Assembly (NCBI RefSeq): GCF_036373705.1
Contig: NC_089868.1
Span: 13,932,520 to 13,996,519 of the forward strand
Reading direction: 5' to 3'
Source of the DNA: Amia ocellicauda
Taxonomy: Eukaryota > Chordata > Actinopteri > Amiiformes > Amiidae
DNA length: 64,000 bases
Below are positions 1 through 14,100 of the stretch, in pieces. The translations under genes were made by a program, and so were the position numbers. Each line of letters opens with the position of its first letter. Position 1 is the stretch's first letter. Under the pieces are notes generated by a model. That model ran no database searches, was not told the origin of the DNA, and saw only the letters and a list, made by a program, of their open reading frames with translations.

Positions 1-3000
1 CAAGAACACTTTTCTACATTAAGGACCATTCTTACACAGTCTGCATTCGAGTGAGTCACTTGTAAGCTAATGTAACCTTTAACTAAACTGGAAGGCATAA
101 CATGAGTAGGCATGGTAACTTAATTATTGCAATCTGGTTTATACCACAAAGGTCCAAGATGACAAATTGTGCTTTAAACAGTACACTGAATGAAAGCACA
201 GCACTTGGACCAGTTCATTTCAGATTATAATTATTATGTATTGTGCCTCCTGGACACATGCTGCCAATACTGCTGTTCTTTGCTTCTCTGTCCATGCAGT
301 AGTTACATCCTCCTTTACACCAATAACAGGAAACGGTGCCCAGAGACCTGCTCAGTTTTTTAACACACACCCTCCCCTTCCACACAACGCAGCAGGGTGA
401 CAGTCTCTTCCTCTCCAGAAAACAAACACCACAGTTTCTGCCACCAGCATGTAAACCAAAAACAAAGTTATCATCTATGTAGGTGAGTGACAGGCACAAA
501 AAGAACTAAAAGTGGATATTTACAATTTCCTTTAAACAAACGAAAGCAGAATGAATGTTTAAAAAGCACATAGAGGGAAGTTTGGCATCTGAGCAACAAA
601 CGGAACCATTTCCTTAACGTAGGATGCAGGGGGCCAGGCTTCATCTATGCAGTACTTATCAAGGGTCTAGTAAGGGGAGCTTAATCTTACTCTAGTTTAC
701 AGTAATTGTGATAGATACCTATTGTGCATTTCTGCATTAAGTTCCTCATAATTAATTCTGAAAAAGCTAGAAGACAGCCAAATTTCATATTTTTGATAAC
801 ACTGTACTGTAATACATTTGTACTTTTTATGGTGCACACAGATTCAGTGGGAGATGCATAAAATGTCTTGTTTGCATTCCACTTAAAACAATGCTTTTCA
901 TTGTTGTATGTATGGTGACCAAATGCTTATCCTATGTTATGTGGCAGCAACTAATCCATTTTAAATTAACAAAACAATAGACTTATGAATGCACACTTAA
1001 AATTGCTTGTTTTAATCTTTCCCCTTGAGTGAAAAGCTCAGTTTTTCAAATAGGTCATATCTTTTCAGCCTTATCAGTCGCTTTTGTTTGAGTTCTCCTC
1101 AAGCGACTTAAGAAAATACCAAGTACCCTGCAGTATCAACATATGGCTTTCAGTGTAATGGACGAAAACAAATACTTAACCCCCACTTTTCTTAACCTAT
1201 ACATCCACAGTCCATAAACTACATTATAATTGAATACAAGATAAGCTGTGATTGGTCAGTTCAAAGCAGTTTGTTTTAATTAGTAGTAGTTGCCTCCTCA
1301 AAACATGCACATTATTCCGAGAGCTACAGTACACTGAAAACATCACACTGTGGACTCACACTCATCAGTATTCAGCCCTTTCAGTCCATTAATGGCATGA
1401 GCCCCCCAAAACCATTACTGCTGCACATCCCCCGAGTCCTGACACTTCCTAGTGTAATCAATAAAGAGAAAAGCATGCAATTTGGACTAGCAAACATCTC
1501 CAGTGAAAGGGAGGAATTAACCTGATTACAGTGTTCTCTTGGGCAGCTAGTTCTGCGTGGTGAACAAGCGGCTCTAAAGCTGGATTACTTTTGGCCCCTG
1601 AGTGGCCTACCTGCTGAACACAATAAGTAAATCATCAAATATATAAAATAACATTTAAGTGCCCGCTACAGGCAGAAGTGCTCTATCTTTTCCAGGAAGG
1701 AGAGAAGAGATGAGATTTTGTACTGCTGTAGGTAACAGCTGACAGTGCTGTAAGTGCCTAATTAAGGCACATTCAGATAATAACAGTAAGTCTGATACAG
1801 TTACATGAAATATGGTAAAAACAGAGGGACATTTCTTACCAGTGTGTTTTCTTTCTTTCTTTTTTTTTTTTAATAACCTAACCTGATAGTCACTGTTGGA
1901 CAAGACAGTCAGGGGAAGTGAAAGAAAAGTGAAAGCTTACTGCTTCAGTAATGTGTCCCCAATCTGTCAAACTGGGGAGGGGACTGACAGGTATACTGAG
2001 GACTTTCACAGATTAAGACAGTACAGAACAATGTTCTCAAATCCACAGAACAGTGAAATCACATTAGATGAAAAAAATGCCCTAGTCTGTAAGAGAGGTA
2101 TGCAAAGCAAATACATTTTGACCCAAGATAACAATTTACCTTTAATTTAAATAACTCTTATCATCACTACTGTTGAAAAGATGTACAGCAGGCCATTAAC
2201 GTTGAATTAGTCACATACACAGCCTGATCTCTCAGCATGAGACAGAGAAAGTTTGACCTTTTATTCAGGGTAAAGCCCAGACCAACAGATTTGGAGTGTC
2301 ATGACATTTGTAACAAAGTGAGTTTCTTTGTGGTTCTGAAAGAAATCCCTAAAGCAGCCACGGGACAACCGAGGTTTTCTGGTTTAGCTGAAATTAACAA
2401 AATATCACAAGTTTCCAATTTATAATTCCCTCTAAGTACACTATTTTCCAACATGACACCCCTTCCACCCTGAAATTTGTAAAATCGTAAGTACAAATCA
2501 TAAGCAAAGGCACAGAAGCTCCTTAAATCAATTAATCAGGATATGAAAAACTACATTTACAAATGTAAGCAGTGAAAATAAGAATGTTCTAAATGCACTA
2601 CTGCACATCTGAGACTTCCAAAAAAGCGCTAGTAGCCAGAAAATAACATAATTAATCTAACGCCATCAAAGGGCTTGAAGGGCAATTCAATTTAAATTTA
2701 AGTAATGAAGTGCAAAATACCGTGTAGAAGGCTGCCACAAAGTAGGCCTCGCTGTAATGACAATGTAAGTCTTCGAATGTAGAAAGCTCTGAGTAGCTGC
2801 GATTCAATGGCAGGTCATGAATTACTGCTGCCCAAAGCGTGAGCAGCTGAGCCCCTGTCTTGGCGAGGCTTCATTGGCAGTAAGATCTAGAGGATTAGTT
2901 ATCATCTCGCTAGTGATTTTCAGAACGGCCTGGCCATCTCTCTCCTCCTTGATACTGTCAGACACAAAGGCCTTCATTCAACACTCTCCAAAGCTGCCAT

Positions 3001-6000
3001 CTGAGATTGCCAGGAAGCTCCATCCACACAGAGAAGTGGAAGATCTCAGCTGAACTGCAGAGACACAGGCCTACATCTATGTTACAATAAATACGAAGGA
3101 CGTTGCATTTTCTATTACACGCACACACCTCTTAATTAAAAAACTATAAAACATTTCACTTAGGCCTTTATCCATTCCTGACATGCCTTCTGTCTGCAGT
3201 GTGGGAAGGAAAAAGGCCAAAAGCTGACAGATGGAAAAAGCCTTTCTGAGGGAAAAGGATTTTTTTTCTACTTCTAGAGAAGATTTAGCCTCTTTGTGCT
3301 GGTTGCTTTTGTGTGTCAAACACAAATAAACGACAGAATGAACGGAGCATGTCTCTGTACAACTCTGGTAGAAGGATGAAAGCAACTTTTCAAGTGTAGA
3401 TGTTGAAGCTCCAACAGCAAACAGACAGCTACACAGGAAGGTCCACACAATTAATAGAAGTGGTGTAAACTGGGAGTTAAAGGCACAATATCCAGGTCAG
3501 CCTACCTCATAATCAGTTGTCTGCAAGTACAGAACTTTGTGTGTGAAGCGCCGAGTAGAGAAAACTTCACTTGTGCACAAAGGCAGACAACTGCGGCCCT
3601 CTGTTGCTCTGTTCAGCTGAGCAGCAGCTGATGCTATCCATGGCCCCTGCAGTCAATCCAGCCCTCATTGAAAACACCAGGCAGGAGCAACAGAAGGCTA
3701 TTACACGACTGGTGTTTGTGCAAGACAGTTCTGTTGGTAAACTGCCACCTGTTCTCCTCCCCCCACCTCTTCCTCTAGGGGAAAAAATAATTTTCAACAG
3801 CTACATGCATGTGCTGTAGATGGTTAATTGCCATTCAAAGCCATTATACATATTTCTAAATTAGAAAAGCTAAATCATTTTTATATGATTTACTTCTGCT
3901 TTTGCATGTATTCAGGTCTGGATGTCTTTTTTTTTTTTTTTTAAACCAAAACAGCGGAGCTCTGATGTAATTAGTGACAATTACTGCCAAAACATGAAAA
4001 TTAAGCCAAGACTCATGGATATTATACATCTTTGGTCATCTGAAGCTACATTACAGATACTGAAAGATCTGGGACTGTTTTTGAATGCTTAGAGTACTGC
4101 CCCAACCTGTTGTGAAGATTTTTGGTCTCCGGATAATTGAAATGCAAATTCCATATCTCACTTTTTATTTTCTTCATAATCTACCATCAAACAGAACTTA
4201 CACTCCAAGCAGGCCAGCAAATTATAAAAGTTGTACACTGAAGCCACAAACTAAGCACACCATATAAAAGAAGGCAATTGGCAAACCCCAATACAAGTTC
4301 TATGAAACAACATACCTTGCCATCCATAAGACCACAATTTCACATTGAAACTGGATTATCTCCCCATAACATTAACTTCCTAATTGCAAGCAAGCATGTT
4401 TTTCCATACAGGATATAACCCTGATCCTACACAGGATGAAATCATGAGAAAAAGAGCGTCATTAAAAACAGCAATTGAGAAGTAGAGTGCTGATCCTAAA
4501 GGCTACAGTTTATGGTTTGTTTTGTTTGCTACCACAAACCATTGCATTACTGTAGGGAAAGACACTACAGTACAATGTACAATCACACAGTGGCACTCGG
4601 CAGGTACATTAAAAAAAAAAAATACTAATAAAAAGCTCCCTATTGTTCCTGGAACAGAAATTACACAGATTTCCCTTCCTCTGAAATTTCGGCTACGCTG
4701 CTCTTCCATAGATAGGACTCTCTTGGACACAGATAACATCAACCAGATAGTATGGTGGAGTATAGAAAATGTACTTGTTTGGGGTCTGTGTGATTACAGT
4801 CAAGCAGCGTTGCTGTAAGAAGCATCACTAAAGCCCCACAGGGGGCTGTCTCCCATTAAGTTTGGGAGTGGGTTAAAGTTCAAACTTTTTCAAAATGGTT
4901 GTGCCTGTTTATAGCAACAGGGTGTTTAAAAAAAAAAAAAAGCAGCCAGCAACATGAGCAAGTCATAAAGGGGCTGGAGAAGCTGCACAGCAACACGTTC
5001 CTGCTGACTACACTTCTGTGAAGTTCACAGAGTAGTGATCCCATAAAAGAGAGAGGAATGCAGAGCAAAGCTGATGGTTCCTTCGTGCTGAACACAGAAA
5101 GTCTGCTTCTTTGAGGGCTCCACACTTCAGGGTCATTGATCCAGAGGGTTGTAAATTGGTTACCACAGTCTGCAGCCCTTCAGTCCAACAATTAAAGCCT
5201 TTGCAGAGGCAAAACCAGGAACACAAACGCAAGCGCAAAGCCATAAAGAACAGAAGTGCTTCAGTGTCTACGTGAATACAATGAATGCTCAACATCAGCT
5301 CAAAACCTTGCGACTGGACTCGGATATAATAAAGAGGGTTACAAGCGTCGAAAAACAAGCGCGTGGTGCTGACAGATTAACAAGGCCATTACCTGGTAGG
5401 AATGCACTGTGGCATGTGAGATTAGATAACTGTACCACACTTAGTTCTCAAACCCTGATTTTCAGTTCACATTTTAGGATACGGCACAATACTCAATGCA
5501 CACAAGGTTAAAGCTTTTGGGGGGTTTCCCTGTCTTAGTCAAAATCTCAGCATATTCATATTCCTTTTCTTTTGATCACTGTCATGATTAAAGGAATGCC
5601 TTATTAGAAATGACAAAATACCCAGCTATATGATTGAGCATCAATATAGAATACGCTCGAACACTTTCTAAACTCTCTCGTCCTGTATATTGACAAAAGA
5701 TATATATATTTATCTTCAGACAAACACTACTCTTAGGCAAAAAACAAATACAATTCCAATTCAGTTGTTAAAAACAGTAATCCAAATATATTTCTCAGTT
5801 AGCAAGGTAAGTGTCATATTGTCATGTGCATACAAAAAATATATAATTATAGTTATCTCGCAATTTGGACAGATGTAATTTGAAGACCACTGCTCAGAGT
5901 AAACAGCAGCTTTCGCCTGCATATAAACTGACAGGCTGTCATTAACTACCACCTTCAATCTCAAAGCTATGAGAGGTTCAGTAAGCTGCATTCTTAGACA

Positions 6001-9000
6001 TGTACCAACAGCATCACTAGGGCAAAAATAAAACAATAGAGAAAGTCTACCCCACCTGTAAGTAAATATTTGCATGCTGCTGTGCCAGACTTTGGCTGAG
6101 TTTGTCATGCCAAAACAACTCTATTCATGATATCAGGAACAAGAAGTAAACATTCACTTCCCCCGGCTGAAGCATGGTTTTCAGCTCCAACCCACCCCCC
6201 GAAAATTTACGAGAAAATTTCCCTGGCCTTCCCTATGCTGAATCATAAGGTGGGAAAACACCACAGCATACACTGATTGTTAATATAAAACTCCATATCG
6301 CAAATAACAGTGCAGTACTCTTATCAGATAGAATCTAATGTGTGACCACATGGTGAAACAAATGATAAACACACTCATTCTGAAACTTTTTGGTCTAGGT
6401 CTGAATTAAATACACTGGGATGTACTTAAATAACAGATATTTGCTTTTTGCATATATTAATCATGATCAACAGCTTATGTCTTCCTAAAGGTGATCACAG
6501 AATACTGTATCTTACAGAATTAACCATGTAAAAAAACAACTAGGCAGGCTAAACTACAGAAAGAAAAGGGTGTCAACCAGTTACAGCTAAAACGTTAAGC
6601 CTCCTGAATGAGTATGTTTTGTTGTGCTGTATTTTTATTAAAACGCCCAAGCCACATGGAGTAACCATCATATTAAATTGTGGATTACTTTATGGGGGCA
6701 GAAACCTTTAAATTACTGCAATTCATTTCATAGTCAGTGAAAATTAAGTGTTGGGGGTGCATATGATTCAGTCTGCTCACCCCAACATTGTCAATCACTA
6801 TAACAGATAACATCAGAATAATTAATGTGTATATATAATTATTTTAAAAAGGAGAGGACTGAATGGAAAAAGTTGTTTTTTTAATGCATGAAAAAGAACC
6901 ACCACTTGAAAATGAAAACAGAATTAAATATTGTGTAGCCAGTGCCGATTCACACTGATCGCTCTCTAAATGTGCATTTCCTTACCCGTTGTCTGACTGA
7001 ACAGGCCTGATTTCTTAAAATAAATACAGCAATTTGAGATTCTTTTCCGTGATCCTTTTAAGCAGCTAACACAATTTCAAAACTCTTCAGCCCATTTCAA
7101 CTGCTGCATTTCAGACCACAACACTTTGAGGAAAACCCAAAAATAGATATAGAAATCTAAATTTAAATAATATATTGAATTCCCAATTCTGAAGCCTTGA
7201 CAAAACAAATGTCAACATAAACCTCAACTGGATTTAATCACTCTTGAGAAAACAGGCCACAAGATGTTTTAAAACATGAATTACCAGTGATTGACCAGGT
7301 GCTACATCATGAAGTCACTGAGTAATTAATTCGGAAAAAACAGTAACCCAACACACTATGACAGGCCTCTCTTCGCTTGTAAGAGGATCTGCTTTAATCC
7401 AGGCAACAGAAGAAAACAAACACACAAACAAAACTGTCTATCACCGAGTATACATCCATTGTATGCAGAATTCCTATGTGGGATGTGCAGCCGCATATAC
7501 GAGACAACTCCATATTTAGCCTGGAGATAAATCCCCAGGGACAGATAGGTCGTCAGCTGTTCATTCCAACAGAATTCTCAATTACTTAATTGATCTAATT
7601 ATTGAATTATTTGAACATTTGTCCAAGACCGACCCACCCACCCACTTAGGAAATGGTGAACTTCTGTATATATTTAAAACGTCTAGGCCCACAGCTCAGT
7701 TGGGACACATGCCTGATGGCTCTGCAGCTCACACAGACAGGAAGGAGACTGACACCCCTGACACACAACAACTCAGAGTTATAAGCAGCTTTGTGAAACA
7801 CGAAGGTACATTGGGTCTGTTAAGAATAGGAGCCAATTCAAAACATGGGTTCCTTTCTTTTGTTAAGAGGCAGTAACACAATGGTGGCCTTGATAATTAG
7901 AAACATGTACAAATCTGATGTCTGAAAGTATTTTACTCTTGGTTATATAGGAAACTTTCTGCAGAATACCATTCATGGTATCATGTAGCCTAGATACAGT
8001 CACTGGTTTGTGAGGGAATCCCCGTAATACTGAGCAACCCAGGAGGAAACTGCTTTTCAGCTTTTTTTTTTCTGTGTGTAAGCAATCATAAGCCTTCTTC
8101 TATTACTTGATACAGAAACACACATGTAAATACTGTAATATTGCACTGTATCACTTCCCAAAAAAGTAAAAGGTCTGCACATAATGAGCTGGCTTCACAG
8201 ACCTTGATTGGCACTAGTCTAGGTCTACTAAAATAACACTGGGCATCACTAAAGCTAACTTATCTAGTTTATCTATATTTCACACATGTTGGCAGGTGGA
8301 TTTTTTTTTTTTTTTTAATTTAAATAAATTGTTGTGTTACTGTTATGAAAACAGGATTTTAATGATAACCTCAACATCACAATTAAACTGTTCTCCTATG
8401 TGGAGCTGATGGAGAACACTATGCTAGAAAAAAAAGGGTCACATTTCCCAGTCTCCCTTGTGCTGCCTCTATTAACTTCAAAGCCCACTAATTATCAGGA
8501 CAATAGCGGAAAATGACCTGCAGACTTGAAAAGCCATTAAATAAATGCATCAAGGCTACATGAATGACAGTGTAAACAAGTGCATGCAAAGCATGGCTAA
8601 GCCTGAGGCCTGGTATTGGAGCGTGTAAAAGTATTTCTTCATTCTATGGCTTACCCCACTTATGCACTTATCCCTCTGGTGCTAAACACTACTGACTATC
8701 CTACAATCATTGTCATCTAAAATAGCTGTTTCTCACTGATAAAAACATTAAGAGTGCTGGCTTGCAAAGAGCTTATTTAAACAAGAAATGTAGCTGTCAT
8801 ACAAGATAAAAATCATTTACGGTTTTAACTGAAGATTATAATGTATTCGTCACTGGAAATCTCAGTGTAAACAATATTTTCATACCCAGCAATCTCCTTA
8901 TCCAATAATATGTACAGCCAGATCAATTTACAGAATTGCAGGACTCAAACTGAATTCTCAGGCTACTGATGTTTTGTCTGCTACTTTGTTGTGTTGCCAT

Positions 9001-10580
9001 TTACTTCTATTACATTCTGTACATAACGGTGTGCTGACATGTTTCTTAAATAAGCATGCAAAGAACAGATTAAAAAGTAATCATAAACATTTGAAAACAT
9101 GAGTTTTCTTTAAACTAAAAAATGTCAGCCTATTGCCATGTTGAGTTTATCATAATATTTATCATCATAAAATGAGAAGGAATCTCAAATATCATGCCCG
9201 TTTAAGCATTTTACAACAGCATAGCAAGTGTTCTTTTAAGGAGAGAGTTAGCTGGAGAGCTAAAATCAAATCCTATATTGGAATTAAATTATTTATTTCA
9301 AAGTAATGAAACACAGCCACTGGGGGATTCCTATGAACTGTGGACAGATCTGAACAAATTGAACAGGTGCTGTGAAAGTAATAAATGTTTTCATACCGTT
9401 GTGAATTAAAGGTCTAGAAGTAAAGGGCTAGTTACTTATTTATTTCAAATCGTATAAGACCATGGTCTATGGTACTGAACCTAGACAGGCTTTCTGATGT
9501 CTGAGTGAAACTGTTTCGATCAATGATGACTAATAGTGGTAACAACTGACGTGGTATATTTAATATGAATCACTTCCAGGTAATTCCCTTGTTCCTTAGG
9601 GTTTATCTGGAGCTAATCTACATGAGATATGATTCCTATAAGAGACTGGAGAGAGGAAAGAAAAAAGAAAAAAAAAAAAAAAACATTTGTATGAGGGAAC
9701 CATGCTTAACTGATGAATTATCTATGTCACGATAACCACGAGCAGCCGAGTGACCCCCCTCTGTTGCCCGGTACGGTCAGTGAACATGGGGACATAAATC
9801 TGTCCCCTTCCCCCTTGCTCTCATCTGGTAACTTCATGATTTGTGTGCATCTGTAAGCTTTTAATCTCCATTCCAAAAAAATCAAGATATGGCCTCTCAC
9901 TTCACTAAATACTCTTATATCATGCACAAACAGACTTTGTTTTAGATCACTAAATAGGTTTTTAAGGCATCAGTCAAGACAGCAATTGTCTTCTCAATAT
10001 GGAAAACAGTCACTATTCCCCAGACAAACTCTGCATCAGCAAACTGGAACGAGCATCTGGAACTGAAGCCTTACCAACTGTTTACAGTGGAATAGACTAC
10101 TCACTCCATCACATTTTCCATTAAATATGAGAATGTGATGAACAGGCTAATTTATTTTCTGTTCACTTTTGTCCTGGGGGTTTTACATTTATGGAAATGA
10201 CAACTACAAGGGAGGAACCCGCACTAGCTTGTATTTTCTGTATGTATTTATGTTGTAGTTAGCCAATTGTGTGAAAGGTACTTGACAATCTGCTCATAAA
10301 TAAAATATTAATGTCATTAAATGTACTAAGGGATTACATATAACCACCATATGTACCCTGACAACATTGATATCTTTAGCTCTACTCCAGGACAACCTTC
10401 TCTTGAGCTGCATTGAGAGAAGATGCAACCTTTATTCCAAGTAGGCCTAATTCTAAAACACAGCACCTTGGAAAATCCATTTCAGTCCTTGCCTATCTTT
10501 TGCTAAAGATGTCATCCATTGATTTAAATAAAATGTCCAGTTTATGACACTACAATATAATACAAGGAAAAAGCAAACGT
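1..10580. other. Non-coding AT-rich stretch, probably evi5 5' intron
   Basis: No exon of a recognisable protein was found on either strand. Open frames here are short, lack splice-site support and look like chance. Vertebrate synteny places EVI5 on the minus strand next to RPL5, so this is most simply intronic sequence of evi5, with its TBC-domain exons beyond the left edge. That assignment is inference. The stretch holds A/T homopolymers (for example near 3,929, 8,301 and 9,666) and one MITE fragment near 7.56 kb, and nothing else I can name. Confidence 0.4.
7562..7616. repeat. Fragment of hAT-type MITE
   Basis: The stretch from TTCCAACAG through CTCAATTACTTAATTGA closely resembles the internal part of the 330-bp MITE at 17,777-18,106 (TTCCAGCAG, then CTCAATTACCTAATTGA). 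Neither terminal repeat is seen, so it is a truncated or decayed copy. Identification rests on this internal similarity only. Confidence 0.4.
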
Positions 10581-12088
10581 ACATAAGAACATAAGAAAGT
10601 TTACAAACGAGAGGAGGCCATTCGACCCATCGTGCTCGTTTGGTGTCCATTAATAACTAAGTGATCCAAGGATCCTATCCAGTCTATTTTTAAACATTCC
10701 CAAATTTTCAGCTTCAACCACATCGCTGGGGAGTTTGTTCAGATTGTGACGCCTCTCCGTGTGAAGAAGTGTCTCCTGTCCATCTTGAATGCCTTGAAGC
10801 CCAATTTCCATTTGTGTCCCCGGTTGCATGTGTCCCTGCTGATCTGGAAAAGCTCCTCTGGTTTGATGTGGTCGATGCCTTTCATAATTTTGAAGACTTG
10901 AATAAAGTCCCCACAGTCTCCTCTGTTCCAGGGTGAAAAGGTTCAGTTCCCCAAGTCTTTCCGAGTAAGACATTCCCTTCAGACCTGGAATAAGTCTGGT
11001 TGCTCTCCTCTGAACTGCCGCTAGAGCAGTGATATCTTTCTTGAAGTGTGGAGCCCAGAACTGTCCACAGTATCCAGATGAGCTCTAACTAGTGCATTGT
11101 ACAGTCTGAACATCACTGCCCTTGTTTTAAATTCTACACTTTTGACAATATACCCTAACATTGTGTTTGACTTTTTTATTGCTTCCCCACATTGTTTGAA
11201 TGGAGAAAGTGAGGAGTCCACATAGACTCTCTCATGCGTTACTTCATCTAGTTCAATTCCTCCCATAGTGTAATTATAGTGGACATTTGTGTTACCTGCA
11301 CGTAATACCTTTCACTTGTCCACATTGAATTTCATCTGCCAGGTGTCAGCCCACAAATGAATATTATCTAAGTCCCTTTGAATAGCCTGTGCTGCCGACA
11401 TTGTATCTGCTGAGCCACCTATTTTAGTATAATCTACAAATTGGACAAGTTTGCTAACGATCCCAGAGTCCAGATCATTAATATAGATTAGAAAAACCAA
11501 AGGCCCTAATACTGATCCCTGTGGAACTCCACTAACAACCTCACTCGTTAGAAGCAACTCCTCTTATCGACACCCTCTGTTTCCTATACATCAACCAGTT
11601 CATAATCCATCTACTTACATTACCCTGAATGCCTACAACTTCCAATTTGAGGATCAGTCTTTGGTGTGGAACCTTATCAAAAGCTTTTTGAAAATCTAAG
11701 TATATCATATCATATGCTTTTACATGAACTACAGCTGCAGAATATTCAAACAATTCTAATTGAGATCTAATGAGATCTGTCTCATTTAAACTCATGTTGA
11801 CTATCTCCAAGAATATGGTTTTCATTAAGATGCTCCTCTATTTTCTGTCTAATCATTTTTTTCCAACATTGTACAAGTAATGCAGGTGAGACTGATTGGT
11901 CTGTAATTTCCTGGCTCAGTTTTGTCCTCTTTCTTGTGGATTGGTATGACATTTGCTGTCTTCCAGTCAGCTGGCACATCCCCTGTTCTAAGTGTCATTT
12001 GGAATATTTGAGTTAGCGGCCTATACATAATTTCCCCGATTTCTTTAAGTACTGTCGGAGATGTACAAGACTCACTGTTTTGTTTCAC
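10581..12088 (-). mobile_element. 5'-truncated, dead CR1/L2-like LINE
   Basis: Minus-strand frames give consecutive pieces of a non-LTR reverse transcriptase: a piece with GNYRPISL (about 12,088-11,849), motif A YLDFQKAFDKVPH (about 11,825-11,541), then GVPQGSVLGPLVFLIYINDL (about 11,557-11,312), and a C-terminal piece ending NKLPSDVVEAENLGMFKNRL (about 10,973-10,650). The pieces lie in different frames. The catalytic motif reads FVDYTK where an active enzyme has a DD pair. The 3' end on the minus strand finishes with a short repeated TTCTTATGT-like tail near 10,581-10,597, typical of CR1/L2-group LINEs in fishes. The 5' part, including any endonuclease, is absent. It is a fossil copy that cannot move on its own. 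Confidence 0.8.
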
Positions 12089-13445
12089 CTGTATTCAAAG
12101 ACTCTATATTTATTTGTATTAATGCAAACCATGGCCAAGTACACTTTTATATCGATTTGCCATTCATGGCAGGTACAATCCTTGCAGGCCTAAGCCAAGG
12201 GGCATCAAACAGATTCTGCCAACTTGCACATGTTGTTTATCCTGGAAATAGTATGACAATCTTGTCATGGTTTTCTCTAGATTGAACCAACACCTAACAT
12301 ATGCAACTGACGGAAAAATAAAAATTGTTCAATTAAGAAAAATCATGAAACAAATATCTATTGCTTTAGACTAAAACTGCAAATCGGGGGGTGCTTATAA
12401 AAATACGTACTATTAATAAGTAATATTTAACCAAAAAGCCAATATGATTCATATGTTGGCTTTGCGTGGGGGCTGTATAAAATATGGTGTTATGGGGAGA
12501 TCAAAATTAATGAAACTGCATACTTTTACTGCATTATATGTTAAAGCTTCAAAGACATTTGGAAACCTGTTTCCATTTATTTTCTCTTAACTAATGAGTG
12601 TGTTGACCATTATGCTACTGCACCACACCACTGCGGAGAATATATCCATATGCCTGCTGCAGATATGACATTTAAGTACCCAAAAATGTGATTGATTACG
12701 TTATTTTACAAAAGCAATAGCAAAAGCAATGCAAACGTACAGACAGGACAGGAGTGAGGTGAAACGCTGCAGCTTTAAAACAAAAAACAATTATTCCCCG
12801 TCCGATATCAGACACGTCACTTTGATCCAGCCGGACCTCCTCTACATAATGATTGTGACATCATTCAGACTTATCTTTAAACGATCACGATAATCCGCAG
12901 CATATTGGGTAGTTGGGTTTGTAATTAAGAGTCATAATAGGCAATGTTACAAAACAAAACGCCATGCTGGTTACTGCTGACGAAAGCATTGGCTACACCA
13001 GCAGAGCAAAGTAAAACCGACCCAGTAAACACTGCACCATTGCATTGCTCAGCTTTGCGGTTTACAGGTTTATTTGAGAAACTGTAATATTGTTGCACAC
13101 TGAACTAATACTAAATACTTAATACTAAATCACATCACACTGCGTGGCTTCACAGCCGCTTCTGCATCAATACGACTAACTAGGCTGCTTAGATCTGCCA
13201 AGCTGGTCATCTATAGCCTGCTCCACCATGGCTTAGCAATGGATACAGCTGCCCAGGTTTATATAATCAAGGGAAATCTATAGTGTGAAGCATGTGTGCA
13301 AGTATCCACCTCTACTGGATCAAGTTCAATCTAAAGATGTCCAGAGCCTGTATTGCTAATAACTACGAGGAACTTAATAGTGAAGAAAAGGGAATAGCAC
13401 TGTTTTTAATAATGTACGGTCTCTTGTGGGCAAAGCTTTACAGTA
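12089..13445. other. Non-coding stretch without recognised features
   Basis: AT-rich sequence between the dead LINE and the GC-rich region upstream. Only short unsupported open frames occur and no repeat family was recognised. Confidence 0.5.
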
Positions 13446-13447
13446 TC

Positions 13448-14100
13448 TCAAATGTCACCCCAGACCCAGTGAGGAGCTACAGACTGGGATTGGGGCCTAG
13501 GAGGACCCGATCCGGACTGCAGCCAGGCTGGGCTTTCGGGCTCACTTGTAACGGTCGGGTTCGGGACTTTTTCCCGGCGGTCCCGGGTCGGATTCCGCTT
13601 CGGGTTACATGAGGCCAACCTCTCAGTCCACACGGGGAGTACATTTTCAAACCCAGCGGCACCACGAAGTAGGAAAAGAAGTCAACTCGGGATACCAAAA
13701 AAAAAAACTAGAAAAACAGCCGCTCTCTGCCGGGCGAAACACACACACAGAAAAGCACAAGCCGCCGCCGTCTGAGCTCGCCTTACCTTGGCACCGTTTT
13801 ACAACCGCCGCTTTCAAGCATTAACGTCCCATGGAGCAAAGTGCAAGCGTCCCGGGTGTGCGGATGAAATCACGGGGTTGGGCGGCTCAACCCCTCCGGT
13901 TGTGGTTTATTTCCCACTATCTCCGGACTGTATGCCCCACAGCCTCCCACAGGCAACAGTAACAACTCTCTCCACGGCGGCAGACATCAACACTACCCCA
14001 GCCGCCTCTCCGCGTCAGGCCGGTCTGGCACGGCGCATGCGCTTTGGAGAGGGCTGAGTTGGGATACGTCTCGGGGGGTTTCAATAGTCCTTCCAAAGCC
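13448..14100 (-). promoter_or_regulatory. GC/CpG-rich promoter region, probably of evi5
   Basis: This segment is much richer in G+C and CpG than its surroundings. It contains a perfect palindromic NRF1-type site, GCGCATGCGC, at 14,033-14,042, and a strong minus-strand splice donor at 13,786. NRF1 sites are common in CpG-island promoters of housekeeping genes. Because EVI5 lies head-to-head with RPL5 in other vertebrates, this is the likely evi5 promoter. No transcript evidence is available from sequence alone. Confidence 0.5.
13787..14032 (-). other. evi5: Candidate first exon of evi5
   Basis: On the minus strand the sequence CCAAG|GTAAGG forms a near-perfect splice donor at 13,786 (exon end 13,787), about 250 bases downstream of the NRF1 palindrome. 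An ATG at 13,821 stays open to the donor (11 codons plus 2 bases, beginning MLESGG). Another ATG just upstream is closed after three codons. The exon may be 5' UTR or may encode an alternative N-terminus. I could not match it to a known EVI5 start, so the gene name rests on synteny. The upstream boundary is a guess. Confidence 0.35.

Noticed and set aside
13292..13612. 106-codon plus-strand frame and overlapping minus-strand frames in the GC-rich block
   Set aside because: Long frames on both strands are expected in GC-rich DNA. None matches a known protein or a splice pattern.
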